Assembly (NCBI GenBank): GCA_022843625.1
Contig: JALHNH010000007.1
Span: 1-64,000 of the forward strand
From: Bryobacter sp.
GTDB lineage: Bacteria; Acidobacteriota; Terriglobia; Bryobacterales; Bryobacteraceae
Direction: 5' to 3'
DNA length: 64,000 nt
In this document: in pieces, positions 43,978-52,775 of the stretch
Layout of the letters: each line of letters starts with the position of its first letter
Numbering within the stretch: the first letter of the stretch is position 1
Notes under the pieces: generated by a model
Databases searched by the model: none
What the model was told of the DNA's origin: nothing
Seen by the model: the letters and a program-made list of their open reading frames with translations, nothing else
Position numbers and translations under genes: made by a program

Positions 43978-45124
43978 GGAGTTGGCGGTAAATGCCGACG
44001 AGATTGGTGCGGTAGGAGTCTGGAGAAAAGCGGCTGGTAGCGGTATGGAGTGCCTCACGAGTCAATCGCCGGCGGAGGTTCATGTCTGCGAGTATGCGCT
44101 CAATATTGGCGGCCAGAGCGAGAGGATCGGAAACGGGGCTTAGCAGGGCATCGTGGTCATGAGTGATGACCTCTGGAGTGCCACCAGCCATAGTGGCGGC
44201 AATGGGGATTCCGGCGGCCATGGCTTCGAGGATTACGTTCGGGGAGCCTTCGCTGAGGGAAGGAAGCACGAAGACGCCAGCCATTGCCAACCAGGGGGCG
44301 ATAGAGGGATGAAAGCCGACAAAGACGATCCGATCCTCAAGAGAATGACGGGAGATGAGAGAGCGCATACGGGGAAGTTCGGGGCCATCGCCGACGAGAA
44401 CGGCGCGCCAGCCTCCAGGCCTTTGGGTTCGAAGTTTTGCAAGGGCTTCTATGAGAACGGCATGGCCTTTTTCGCGGGAGAATCGGCCGACAGTAAGAAG
44501 AACGGTGTCCTGTGAGTTAAGGCCGAAGCGCAGAGCCAACGCTTCCGATTCCTCTGGGCCGGGCGACTGGAAGGCAGGTACGGAGTTGTGAAGCACGGAG
44601 AGCCGTGAGGGAGAGACGCCGGAGGCGATCAGGCGGGCAGTGAAAGCCTGGCAAACGGTAACGACGCGGTGAGCCGAGGGTAAGGACCAGCGGTCGAGCT
44701 GGTTATAGGCAAGCATTTTGAGATCGGTGGCGGTGTAACCGTGCTGAAAAGCTATCCAGGGATAGCGCCGGTGGAAGCCCGAGGCTTTAACGAGAAAATT
44801 GGTCTTGACGTTGTGTGTTTGAAGAATATGGGGTTGCACGGTGGAGACCAGATTTTTCAGAGACTGAAATAACGAAAAATCGAAAGCGCCCTTTTCGGGC
44901 AAGAGGTGGAGGGGAAGGCCGAGCTTGTGGACGGAGTCGATAAAGGCGTTAGAGCCGCCGCCGCGGACATAAGTGGCCAGGGTTGGCTCGATCGAGATGC
45001 CGAGGGAGCGGGCCTGCGCGGTTTGGGTCCACTGGCAGAAAGCGAGCAAATTTTTGACGGGGCCGGTGACAGAGGTTGCCTCAATGACAACCAATAGGCG
45101 GATGGGTTTATGGGTGGGTGTCAA
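43874..45124 (-). CDS. Glycosyltransferase family 4
   Basis: 416 residues of GT-B fold. The N-lobe starts RLLVVIEATSVTG, the C-lobe has LLTVGRFSREKGH, VGDGPE and the EGSPNVILEAMAAG signature with the two conserved Glu residues. A retaining sugar transferase working at the cytoplasmic membrane face. The only plausible start is TTG with a poor ribosome-binding site, so the N-terminus is uncertain. Its last 35 codons run antisense into the deacetylase gene; the tail is Pro/Ser-rich and probably dispensable. Confidence 0.85.
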   Translation of the reverse strand: MTPTHKPIRLLVVIEATSVTGPVKNLLAFCQWTQTAQARSLGISIEPTLATYVRGGGSNAFIDSVHKLGLPLHLLPEKGAFDFSLFQSLKNLVSTVQPHILQTHNVKTNFLVKASGFHRRYPWIAFQHGYTATDLKMLAYNQLDRWSLPSAHRVVTVCQAFTARLIASGVSPSRLSVLHNSVPAFQSPGPEESEALALRFGLNSQDTVLLTVGRFSREKGHAVLIEALAKLRTQRPGGWRAVLVGDGPELPRMRSLISRHSLEDRIVFVGFHPSIAPWLAMAGVFVLPSLSEGSPNVILEAMAAGIPIAATMAGGTPEVITHDHDALLSPVSDPLALAANIERILADMNLRRRLTREALHTATSRFSPDSYRTNLVGIYRQLLSDPSVSSPGELLKSLPAPSADPAPGSGNSSQNV

Positions 45125-45258
45125 ACAGGTATGGTAACCGTTATCTAACTGCCATGTGCGGCTTGGTAGAATTTGAGAGAGCCGTCAAGCTCAACGCTTT
45201 AATTCAAGTGCAGGAAGCAAACATAATCGTCCCCGATTCAAAGCCCCAAGTGGGTTCC

Positions 45259-46908
45259 ATGTCCCCTAGCGGGTCTTTGACCCTGTCGAAGAAGATATTG
45301 CGTTTTATTGGAGTGGTTGCGTTATTGGCGGGAGCCGCAGTCTGGTTGCAGTGGCGAAGCGGGGTATACCAATCCGAGTTGAACGGATATGCCGACGAGG
45401 CGGCGCATCTGATAACAGGACTGATGGTACGAGATTATCTGGTTTCGGGGTTGGGGCAGTCTCCGGTGGAATTCGCCGAAAATTATTACCTTCACTATCC
45501 GAAGGTGGGATTTGGAATCTGGCCTCCGATGTATCACTTCGTTGAGGCGGCCTGGTTTCTGATTACCCCTCCGGGCAAGATATCGGCATTTGTATTGCAG
45601 GCCTTGATCACAGGCACACTGGCGGCGTGTGTGGCGTGGATGGCATTGCCATATGGGTGGTGGATTGCCATTTCGGCCGGGCTTGCCTTTCTGGGTCTAC
45701 CTACGGTGCAACTGTTCACCGGGATGGTGATGGCAGACAATCTGATGTGTTTGTTTTCGTTTTTTGCGATGGTGGCATTTCTGCATTACATGGAAACCTG
45801 GAAGCGGCGGTATCTGTTTCTATTTGGATTTCTGACGGGGCTGGCATTGATGACCAAGAGCAATGCGGCTGGACTGGCGCTGTTGCCTGTGGTGGCACTG
45901 CTGTTGATGAAAAAGCCGGGCAAATTGCTGAGCTGGCCGATGGTAGGAGCTGCGGTGCTGACCCTGGCTGTAGCGCTGCCCTGGCAAATACTGGTGATGA
46001 AGCTTTGGACAAATGCGACGAGTGCGAACCGGTATTCGATGGAATACATGCTGAAGATGCTACAGGTGCATGCTTCAATGTATTCCAATCTGCCTGGGAT
46101 TGTGGTTTTTACCCTGGCGCTACTGGGAGTGCTGATCCGGGTAGTGATTCCGTTCCGGCGAGGAAGTTTGGAGCCGCGGTGGGCTTCGGTGACGGGGCTG
46201 GTAGTGGGTATGTTTCTGTTTGGTCTGGCACCGTTGCCTCCCGAACCACGCTATCACGTGGCATCGCTGGCGGGACTCACGCTGTTTGCGGCCTCGGCTT
46301 TGTATGAAATCCGCAAAGTGACCGCGCTGCGTTATGGGGCGGTAGCGGGGGCTGCGGTGGTGGTGTCGGCCGGGGTGTTGTATGGAATGACAACGTTCTC
46401 CATCGGCAAGCGGGAGCCTGTGGGCTACGGCGTGGTGGCGAGGCAAATTGCGGGAAATCCAGCCTACAGGGAAGCGGTGATTTTGGTGAGTTCGGAGGCG
46501 ATGGGAGAGGGCATGCTGATTTCTGAGATTGCTCCGCTCGAACTACGGCCGAGCCACTACATTTTGAGGGCAACGAAAATGCTGGCGCGCAGCCGGTGGA
46601 ATCTGGACCAATACGAGCTGCTGTATCCAGACGAGCAGAAGATGCAGGAATTTCTGGAATCCATTCCGGTGCGAATACTGGTTTACGATACAGCCGCAGG
46701 AGTGATGCCGATGCAGCATCACAAGTTGCTGGGCAAGCTGATTGAAAACAACCCGGCCAAGTGGCGGCTGGTGGGTATCCATCCGGCTTCCGGAACCAAT
46801 TCTATCGGCGGCCAACTGAAAATATATGAGTTGCAGGGTATCGACGAAAAGAAACGGCAGTCGATCAAGATCGACATGCGCTATACGTTGCAGCGCGTTC
46901 TCAATTAG
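45259..46908 (+). CDS. GT39-family (ArnT/PMT-like) membrane glycosyltransferase
   Basis: 549 residues from the Met just before the first membrane segment; the frame is open 47 codons further up, overlapping the divergent GT4 start, and those starts look less natural. About ten membrane segments are predicted. The first periplasmic loop has the acidic pair Asp46-Glu47 (YADEAAHL) expected in GT-C enzymes that use polyprenyl-phosphate sugars. A soluble C-terminal domain follows from about 390. It likely transfers a lipid-linked sugar to a glycan, lipid A or protein. The 3' end overlaps the convergent acyltransferase by four bases. Confidence 0.8.
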   Translation: MSPSGSLTLSKKILRFIGVVALLAGAAVWLQWRSGVYQSELNGYADEAAHLITGLMVRDYLVSGLGQSPVEFAENYYLHYPKVGFGIWPPMYHFVEAAWFLITPPGKISAFVLQALITGTLAACVAWMALPYGWWIAISAGLAFLGLPTVQLFTGMVMADNLMCLFSFFAMVAFLHYMETWKRRYLFLFGFLTGLALMTKSNAAGLALLPVVALLLMKKPGKLLSWPMVGAAVLTLAVALPWQILVMKLWTNATSANRYSMEYMLKMLQVHASMYSNLPGIVVFTLALLGVLIRVVIPFRRGSLEPRWASVTGLVVGMFLFGLAPLPPEPRYHVASLAGLTLFAASALYEIRKVTALRYGAVAGAAVVVSAGVLYGMTTFSIGKREPVGYGVVARQIAGNPAYREAVILVSSEAMGEGMLISEIAPLELRPSHYILRATKMLARSRWNLDQYELLYPDEQKMQEFLESIPVRILVYDTAAGVMPMQHHKLLGKLIENNPAKWRLVGIHPASGTNSIGGQLKIYELQGIDEKKRQSIKIDMRYTLQRVLN

Positions 46909-47990
46909 CGACTGAATCGATGGCGCAAGCCAAAGAAGACCCGTTCGATGAAGTAGTAAGAAAAGAGTGCGGCGGCGAAAGAGCAGACGACGTTGAGCGG
47001 AAAGGGTACGCGCAGGCCAGTGGGTTCGTAGTCTAGAAACAATTCCTGCCAGAGGTAAAGGGAGTAACTCCAGGCTCCAATAAAGGAAAATACACGGGCA
47101 TTGAGCAAAGTACCCGTTGGGGATTGAGAACAACGCACGGCGTAATCGAGAAGCAGGAAGCAGGCGGCATTAGCGACGCTTTGTCCAGCGATGTAATAAA
47201 AGGGCATACCGATCTTGTAAGTAAGGCCGGAGGCAGCAAGTAAAGTAAGCGGCAGCAACGGGTAGAGTGGGTGCTGTTGCCAGCGAACGTAGGTAGAACT
47301 TTCTCCGAGGCGGTTGTAGGAGCCAGCAAGCAAACAGCCACAAGCGAGGGCGTCAGCAACAGCCTGAAACTGGCGACCGAGAGCGGTGGGGGTGGAGTCG
47401 AAGTAGAAGTACATTATGGCCCGGATCAGTGGGGCAGCGAATATCATAGCTGCAGCAACGCGCATGGCACGGAGCGGGGAGATTGCCAGCATCAGGGCGG
47501 GCCAGATGAGATAAAACTGTTCTTCCACACTCAGGGACCAGGTGTGGTTAAAGTACCAGGCGCGGTCCTGGTGGTAGTTCATCGTGTAAGTAAGAGTATG
47601 GAAAATATCGCCGGGATAAAGTTTGATCCAGCCGGAATAGGCGAGCAGGATCACGACACCGGCGTAAAAGTAAAAAGCCGGAAAAATGCGAATCGTGCGG
47701 CGGGCGTAGAAATTCTTGATTGAAATTGAACCATGTTTCTGATATTCGGTGAGCAAAAGGGTTGATATGAGGAAGCCCGAGATTAAGAAAAATATTCTGA
47801 CACCGTAGTTTCCGACATGGCCGATGAGTGAATACATGCGAGGATATGCAACCGGATCGACGGCATGAGCGACGATTACCAGAAGGATGCTGATGGCCCG
47901 CAAGCCATCAAGAGACGGGATTCGCTTTGGAAGATTTGGAGCGGAAACGCTTCCCGGCTCAAGAGGCGGATTTTCTAAAGTGTTCGTCAT
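46905..47990 (-). CDS. Acyltransferase 3 family membrane protein (OafA-like)
   Basis: 361 residues starting at the Met in the usual family position; the longer open frame upstream overlaps the divergent promoter region and does not match. The family motif SLDGLRAISILLVIVAH holds Arg31 and catalytic His42 (R-x10-H). The loop NHTWSLSVEEQFYLIWP is also conserved. About ten membrane segments. These enzymes O-acetylate (or otherwise acylate) polysaccharides using cytoplasmic acyl-CoA. Confidence 0.9.
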   Translation of the reverse strand: MTNTLENPPLEPGSVSAPNLPKRIPSLDGLRAISILLVIVAHAVDPVAYPRMYSLIGHVGNYGVRIFFLISGFLISTLLLTEYQKHGSISIKNFYARRTIRIFPAFYFYAGVVILLAYSGWIKLYPGDIFHTLTYTMNYHQDRAWYFNHTWSLSVEEQFYLIWPALMLAISPLRAMRVAAAMIFAAPLIRAIMYFYFDSTPTALGRQFQAVADALACGCLLAGSYNRLGESSTYVRWQQHPLYPLLPLTLLAASGLTYKIGMPFYYIAGQSVANAACFLLLDYAVRCSQSPTGTLLNARVFSFIGAWSYSLYLWQELFLDYEPTGLRVPFPLNVVCSFAAALFSYYFIERVFFGLRHRFSR

Positions 47991-48080
47991 GTGCAAAACC
48001 CTGATTGTAGCCAAGCTGCGGGATATACTAAGCAAGCGAGAGTTTGATTTTGGTCTTGAGGCAGTCTGACGGAGATAACA

Positions 48081-49019
48081 ATGGCATCTTTTTTTCAACA
48101 CGACAAGGCGATTGTGGAGAGTGCACAAATTGGCGAAGGGACAAGGATCTGGGCGTTCACGCATGTATTGGCTGGTGCACGCATTGGCAAGGAGTGCAAT
48201 TTATGCGACCACGTGTTTGTCGAAAACGACGTGAAAGTGGGGGATCGGGTAACGATCAAAAGCGGAGTGCAATTGTGGGATGGTGTGGAGCTTGAAGACG
48301 ATGTGTTTGTCGGGCCGAATGTAACTTTTACAAACGATCCGTTTCCGCGTAGCAAGCAATATCTGCCGGAGGGGAGTCTGAAAAGGACGACGGTCCGCAA
48401 GGGTGCCTCGATTGGAGCCAATGCGACGATTCTTCCCGGCATCGAGATTGGAGAAAGAGCGATGGTTGGCGCGGGCGCAGTGGTGAATCGTAATGTGCCA
48501 CCCGAGGCGATCGTCGTGGGGAACCCGGCGCAGATTACGGCTTATGTCGGGGTGCCGAGGCTGGAGCGTACACCGGATCAAGTGAGTGCCGCCAGCCGGA
48601 CGGAAACTGAAGTGCCGGGCGTTCTTTTGTATCACCTGCCTGCGGTGGAAGACATGCGCGGAATGCTGACCTTTGCCGAGGTTGAGAAACACATTCCATT
48701 TGCCCCAAAGCGTTTTTTTGTGGTGTATGGAGTGCCCAACAAGGAAATCCGTGGGGAACATGCACACCATGAGTTGGAACAGTTTTTGATTTGTGTACAT
48801 GGCTCGTGCAGTGTGATTGCAGACGATGGAAAAACCCGTCGTCAGTTCCGTCTTGATTCTCCGAATTTAGGGCTTCATCTGCCGCCAAAAATCTGGAGCG
48901 TTCAATACAAGCATTCGCCAGACGCAGTCTTGCTGGTGTTGGCATCGGCACCGTATGACGCCAAAGACTATATTCGAGATTATGCGGAATTTCGCCGCGT
49001 TGTAGGAGTACAAGAGTGA
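48081..49019 (+). CDS. WxcM-like bifunctional dTDP-sugar isomerase/acetyltransferase
   Basis: 312 residues. Residues 1-160 are a left-handed beta-helix acetyltransferase of the FdtC/WlbB type (hexapeptide repeats, AMVGAGAVVNRNV, VGNPA). Residues about 178-312 are a cupin-type 3,4-ketoisomerase of the FdtA/QdtA family with RGEHAHHELEQ (His227, His229, His230). The isomerase acts on dTDP-4-keto-6-deoxyglucose and the acetyltransferase on the resulting 3-amino sugar. The next gene supplies the aminotransferase. Product is dTDP-Fuc3NAc or dTDP-Qui3NAc; the sequence does not settle which. GGAG precedes the ATG. Confidence 0.9.
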   Translation: MASFFQHDKAIVESAQIGEGTRIWAFTHVLAGARIGKECNLCDHVFVENDVKVGDRVTIKSGVQLWDGVELEDDVFVGPNVTFTNDPFPRSKQYLPEGSLKRTTVRKGASIGANATILPGIEIGERAMVGAGAVVNRNVPPEAIVVGNPAQITAYVGVPRLERTPDQVSAASRTETEVPGVLLYHLPAVEDMRGMLTFAEVEKHIPFAPKRFFVVYGVPNKEIRGEHAHHELEQFLICVHGSCSVIADDGKTRRQFRLDSPNLGLHLPPKIWSVQYKHSPDAVLLVLASAPYDAKDYIRDYAEFRRVVGVQE

Positions 49020-50125
49020 TTTTATTGAATGACTTCGGACGGCAGTGGGCCGAAACGAAAGCCGATGTGCTTGGTGCGGTGGATCAGGTTGGATCGAGCG
49101 GTTGGTATGTGCTTGGGCAGAGCGTCAAGGATTTCGAGAGGCATTTGGCTCAATGGTGGGGGATTGAGCATGCAGTTGGGGTTGCCAACGGCCTGGACGG
49201 GATCGAGATTGCGCTGAAGGCACTGGGATGCGGAGCGGGAGATTTCGTATTGACGAGCCCGATCTCAGCGTTTGCGACACCGCTGGCGATTCTGAAACTT
49301 GGGGCGACGCCTGTATTTGTCGATTGCGACGAGTTTGGATTGATTGATTTGAAAGAGAGCCGCCGGGTTTTGTCCGCCAGGCCCGAGATTCGCTATTTTG
49401 TACCGGTTCACTTGTATGGGCACAGTCTGGATATGGGCGAGCTTGCGGCATTGAAGAAAGATTTCGACCTTGGGATGGTGGAGGATTGTGCGCAGTCGAT
49501 CGGAGCCAGCCATCTGGGGCTCGCTTGCGGCACGGTGGGCCAGTATGCGGCGACGAGCTTTTATCCGACCAAGAATCTGGGAGCGCTGGGGGATGGTGGG
49601 GCGGTCTTGTGCCGGGATGGCACCTACGCCGACAAGATCCGTCAGTTGCGGGATTACGGGCAGACCTCAAAATACAAGCACGATCTATTGGGATACAACA
49701 GTCGGCTCGACGAATTGCAGGCGGCAATTCTTGACGGTGCTTTTTTGCCGCGGCTGAGCCAATGGACCTCGCGGCGGAGAGAAATTGCGGCGGCATACCT
49801 GAAGGGCATCGATAACCCCCTCATTCAGCTGACAGGTTCTCCGCAGGGGGTGCAGTCGGTGTGGCACTTGTTTCCAGTATTGTTGCCAGCGGGCCGCAAG
49901 CCGGAGGCAATGGCGCACTTTAAGGCGGCTGGAGTGGCCGTGGGCGAACATTATCCGATGGCCCTGATTGAACAGAAGGCGCTGGAGTCGTGGCAGGGCA
50001 AGCTGGGGTCAGACTGCGCCAAGTCGATTGAGTTCTGCCGCAGAGAGCTTAGCTTGCCGATCCATCCCTATTTGAGCGACGACGAAGTAGCAGAGGTGAT
50101 TCGCGTAGCTAACGGCTGGAGCTGA
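49016..50125 (+). CDS. DegT/DnrJ/EryC1/StrS aminotransferase (FdtB/QdtB-like)
   Basis: 369 residues from a GTG overlapping the previous stop (GTGA). PLP enzyme with Lys186 in SFYPTKNLGALGDGG and the EDCAQSIGA and DYGQTSKYKH blocks of sugar aminotransferases. It aminates C3 of the dTDP-3-keto-6-deoxyhexose made by the WxcM-like isomerase. Coupled start, matching substrate and adjacent GT2 support one short operon. Confidence 0.92.
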   Translation: MILLNDFGRQWAETKADVLGAVDQVGSSGWYVLGQSVKDFERHLAQWWGIEHAVGVANGLDGIEIALKALGCGAGDFVLTSPISAFATPLAILKLGATPVFVDCDEFGLIDLKESRRVLSARPEIRYFVPVHLYGHSLDMGELAALKKDFDLGMVEDCAQSIGASHLGLACGTVGQYAATSFYPTKNLGALGDGGAVLCRDGTYADKIRQLRDYGQTSKYKHDLLGYNSRLDELQAAILDGAFLPRLSQWTSRRREIAAAYLKGIDNPLIQLTGSPQGVQSVWHLFPVLLPAGRKPEAMAHFKAAGVAVGEHYPMALIEQKALESWQGKLGSDCAKSIEFCRRELSLPIHPYLSDDEVAEVIRVANGWS

Positions 50126-50126
50126 G

Positions 50127-51056
50127 ATGCTGTCTATCGTGGTTCCTCTCTATAAGAGTGAGGCGAATCTGCCGGCATTGTTCACAGAACTGGAACGCGT
50201 AGCGGGCTTGTGTCCGGTGGCGATGGAAGTTGTTTTTGTCAACGACGGAAGCCCGGACGCTTGTGCACGGATTGTGAAAGAAAAACTGCCGCAGTTTCCG
50301 GTAGCTTCGCAACTGATTCTGTTGAGCCGCAACTTTGGAGCGTTTTCGGCCATTTCCGCGGGTTTGCAGAGTGCGCGGGGAGACTACTTTGCGGTGTTGG
50401 CGGCCGATTTGCAGGAGCCGCCCGAGCTCACCATCCAGTTCTATGAAACGATGCGGAATCAGGGGGCCGATGTCGTTTTTGGCATTCGGGAAACGCGTTC
50501 AGACCCCGGGTTATCGATGATGGCCTCAAACCTGTTCTGGTTCTTGTACCGGTGGCTGGTAAATCCCGAGATTCCCAAGGGCGGGGTGGACATCTTTGGG
50601 TGCAATCGTAAAGTACGCGATCAGATTTGCTCCATGAAGGAAGTAGAAACCAGCCTGGTTGGGCTACTTTTCTGGATTGGTTTCAATCGGGGTTTTGTGG
50701 CCTACAACCGGCGGGAGCGGGAAACCGGTAAGAGTGCCTGGACCTTTTCAAAGAAGATGAATTATCTGGTGAACAGCGTTTTCAACTTCACCGATTTGCC
50801 GATACGGTTGTTGTTGACGACGGGGATTCTGGGCATGGGCTTGTCGATGGTGGCGGCGGTTACAGTATTGGGGGCAAAGCTGGCCGGCAAGATCGAAGTG
50901 CCGGGCTATGCTGCGACGATGCTTGCGGTGTCGTTCTTTGGGGGGCTAACGACGGTAGGATTGGGGATTGTGGGGCAGTATCTGTGGCTGACGCTGCAGA
51001 ACGCCCGGAGGCGGCCTGCGTTCATCGTTAGCGAAAAGCTGGACAACGGGCGCTAG
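50127..51056 (+). CDS. GT2 polyprenyl-phosphate glycosyltransferase (GtrB/ArnC/DPM-like)
   Basis: 309 residues. Catalytic GT-A core has LSIVVPLYKSEANL, NDGSPD and the acidic AADLQEPPEL, then FSKKMNYLVN and two C-terminal membrane segments (about 232-254 and 264-290). This architecture loads a sugar onto undecaprenyl phosphate on the cytoplasmic face for use by a GT-C enzyme such as the nearby GT39. It starts one base after the aminotransferase stop, so the 3-amino-hexose is a possible donor. GGAG precedes the ATG. Confidence 0.9.
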   Translation: MLSIVVPLYKSEANLPALFTELERVAGLCPVAMEVVFVNDGSPDACARIVKEKLPQFPVASQLILLSRNFGAFSAISAGLQSARGDYFAVLAADLQEPPELTIQFYETMRNQGADVVFGIRETRSDPGLSMMASNLFWFLYRWLVNPEIPKGGVDIFGCNRKVRDQICSMKEVETSLVGLLFWIGFNRGFVAYNRRERETGKSAWTFSKKMNYLVNSVFNFTDLPIRLLLTTGILGMGLSMVAAVTVLGAKLAGKIEVPGYAATMLAVSFFGGLTTVGLGIVGQYLWLTLQNARRRPAFIVSEKLDNGR

Positions 51057-51688
51057 CCGAGCCAGCCATGCCACTGATAATAGATGGTCTTGGTGGTTTC
51101 GAGGCTGAGATCGAGAAAGACATTCCAGCGCAGGGACCAGTCGTTTAATCGTTTGCCCGCGTCGGGGACGGGACGGGGTTCTACAGGGACTCCGAGACGA
51201 CGGAATGTGGCTGTAGCGCGGCGGGAATGAAAGTCGCTGGTGAGCAGGATGATGCGGCCGGTGGGATTGGCACTGGACCGGCGCAACATGGCGGCGACGC
51301 GCTCCGCCTGCTCGCGAGTGGTGATGGCGACGTCTTCGCACTCGATGGCAGCGGCCGGGACGCCGTGAGCGATGGCGAAATCACGCATAGGGCCGCTTAA
51401 GTCCTTACCGCTGAAGACGATTCTCCGGTAGTGGCCCTGGCGCCATTCATAAACCGCGTAGGCAGTGCGCCAGTAGGAATGAAGACCGAGAAGATGATCG
51501 GCCACTGCATCGGCTCCCAGGACGATGAGGGTGTCGCCTTGGGCATCGCTCCATTTACCGGTGAGAAAAAGATTCCAGGGGACAAGAGGCGAGATCGGGG
51601 GAGGCAGAAGAATCAGAATGGTAGTCAGCGCCCAGCACAGACAAAGACCGACAATCATACGCCGAAGACGAGACAGAAGGTAAGCCAT
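51053..51688 (-). CDS. YdcF/SanA-family (DUF218) membrane-anchored protein
   Basis: 211 residues with an N-terminal membrane segment (about 11-31) and a DUF218 domain with LIVLGAD, IVFSGKD, and TSDFHSRRATATFRRLG, all conserved in the ElyC/SanA/YdcF family. Members affect envelope polysaccharide or peptidoglycan assembly; the molecular activity is unresolved. Its start overlaps the stop of the upstream LbH acyltransferase (TGATG), and its end overlaps the GT2 gene by four bases. Confidence 0.85.
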   Translation of the reverse strand: MAYLLSRLRRMIVGLCLCWALTTILILLPPPISPLVPWNLFLTGKWSDAQGDTLIVLGADAVADHLLGLHSYWRTAYAVYEWRQGHYRRIVFSGKDLSGPMRDFAIAHGVPAAAIECEDVAITTREQAERVAAMLRRSSANPTGRIILLTSDFHSRRATATFRRLGVPVEPRPVPDAGKRLNDWSLRWNVFLDLSLETTKTIYYQWHGWLG

Positions 51689-52461
51689 CAGAGGGGAGTC
51701 TTGCGCGAGGGTTTTCCGTGGTTTTTAAAATAGATTTCGGCAGGATTGCCGAAGGCTAGCGCGTATGGGGGAATGTCGGTGATGACGACACTGTTGGCAC
51801 CGATGATCGCACCTTCGCCGATAGTAACGCCCTTCATGATGTGGGAACCGTTGCCAATCCAGGCGCCGCGGCAGATACGGACGGGGCGAATATCGCGGGG
51901 ATCGAGTGGAGCGTTAGACAAGCGGAGGTCCATCTGACGCGGATGCCCATCGCTGTCGGAGATTCGGCAATCATAGGAGATCAGGACATCCTCTTCGATG
52001 ACGACCTCCTGGTTGACGGTAACGTTGAGGTTCCAGCTTAACTTGCAGCGGGCCCCGACGATAAACCGGGGGTTATCGAGAAAACGACCGCTCTGGATGG
52101 TGATGTTCCCGCCGAGCCAAACGTCGTCGCCTAAATGGATTTCACAGTGCCCGTTGATGAAAGGCAGACCGTCGATGGAAACGTTGCGACCAATCGAGGC
52201 ACAGCGGCCTTGCAGCAGCGGGTGTCTATAAAACACTGTGAGCGTCATCCTGCAAAGGCGAATGACGAAAAAATGGAACTGGTAGAGAGACGCGAGTACG
52301 GGTTTGAAGAAAACGGGGAAAATGGGAGCCCGCGGATAGAGAAAGTATCTCGCGATCGTCCGGACAAAGCGATAAAAGGCGGTGTCGCCGTTTTTTATTT
52401 TGAGCAGGATGCGATTCATCGGCGGGAAATTCATCATCGCATCGGCGCAATGAAAAGTCAT
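51688..52461 (-). CDS. Left-handed beta-helix acyltransferase (WbbJ/CatB-like)
   Basis: 257 residues from the first Met after the divergent gene; Met residues 9, 10 and 15 are other candidates and none has a clear ribosome-binding site. The C-terminal 160 residues are hexapeptide repeats typical of maltose/galactoside O-acetyltransferase-type enzymes ([20 protein letters not shown], then [17 protein letters not shown]). The first 60 residues are hydrophobic or basic and unusual, perhaps membrane-contacting. Likely acetylates a sugar of this polymer. A longer open frame upstream runs antisense through the acyl carrier protein gene and is rejected. Confidence 0.78.
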   Translation of the reverse strand: MTFHCADAMMNFPPMNRILLKIKNGDTAFYRFVRTIARYFLYPRAPIFPVFFKPVLASLYQFHFFVIRLCRMTLTVFYRHPLLQGRCASIGRNVSIDGLPFINGHCEIHLGDDVWLGGNITIQSGRFLDNPRFIVGARCKLSWNLNVTVNQEVVIEEDVLISYDCRISDSDGHPRQMDLRLSNAPLDPRDIRPVRICRGAWIGNGSHIMKGVTIGEGAIIGANSVVITDIPPYALAFGNPAEIYFKNHGKPSRKTPL

Positions 52462-52514
52462 CCGATATAGTATGAAAGTAGAATTGTCGGGTAGGAGGGG
52501 AAAACATAAACGCG

Positions 52515-52748
52515 ATGCAACGGGATGAATTTTTGAAAGAGTTAGACGAAGTGGTGGAATTACCCTCAGGCACGCTGCAGGGAAGCGAAAAGCTGGAAGA
52601 TCTGGAGAACTGGAATTCCATGGCGATGCTGGGCTATATCGCTCTGGCCGACACGGCGAGCGGCGCGAAACTGAGCCCGCGACAGATTCGAGAGTGCGAC
52701 ACGGTGGAGGACTTGCTCCAATTGGCCAAAATTGGCGCAGGTCAATAG
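52515..52748 (+). CDS. Acyl carrier protein-like protein
   Basis: 77 residues, helical. The phosphopantetheine site fits WNSMAML with Ser35 where canonical ACPs have DSL, and the C-terminal [13 protein letters not shown] is ACP-like. An AGGAGGGG sequence ends 15 bases before the ATG, a long spacing, but a stop just upstream leaves no other start. It directly precedes the KAS III-like gene, so it is probably a dedicated carrier for an acyl group used in this locus rather than the fatty-acid ACP. Confidence 0.78.
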   Translation: MQRDEFLKELDEVVELPSGTLQGSEKLEDLENWNSMAMLGYIALADTASGAKLSPRQIRECDTVEDLLQLAKIGAGQ

Positions 52749-52775
52749 GGCTGGTCACCGGTTGAACAGGCTGCA

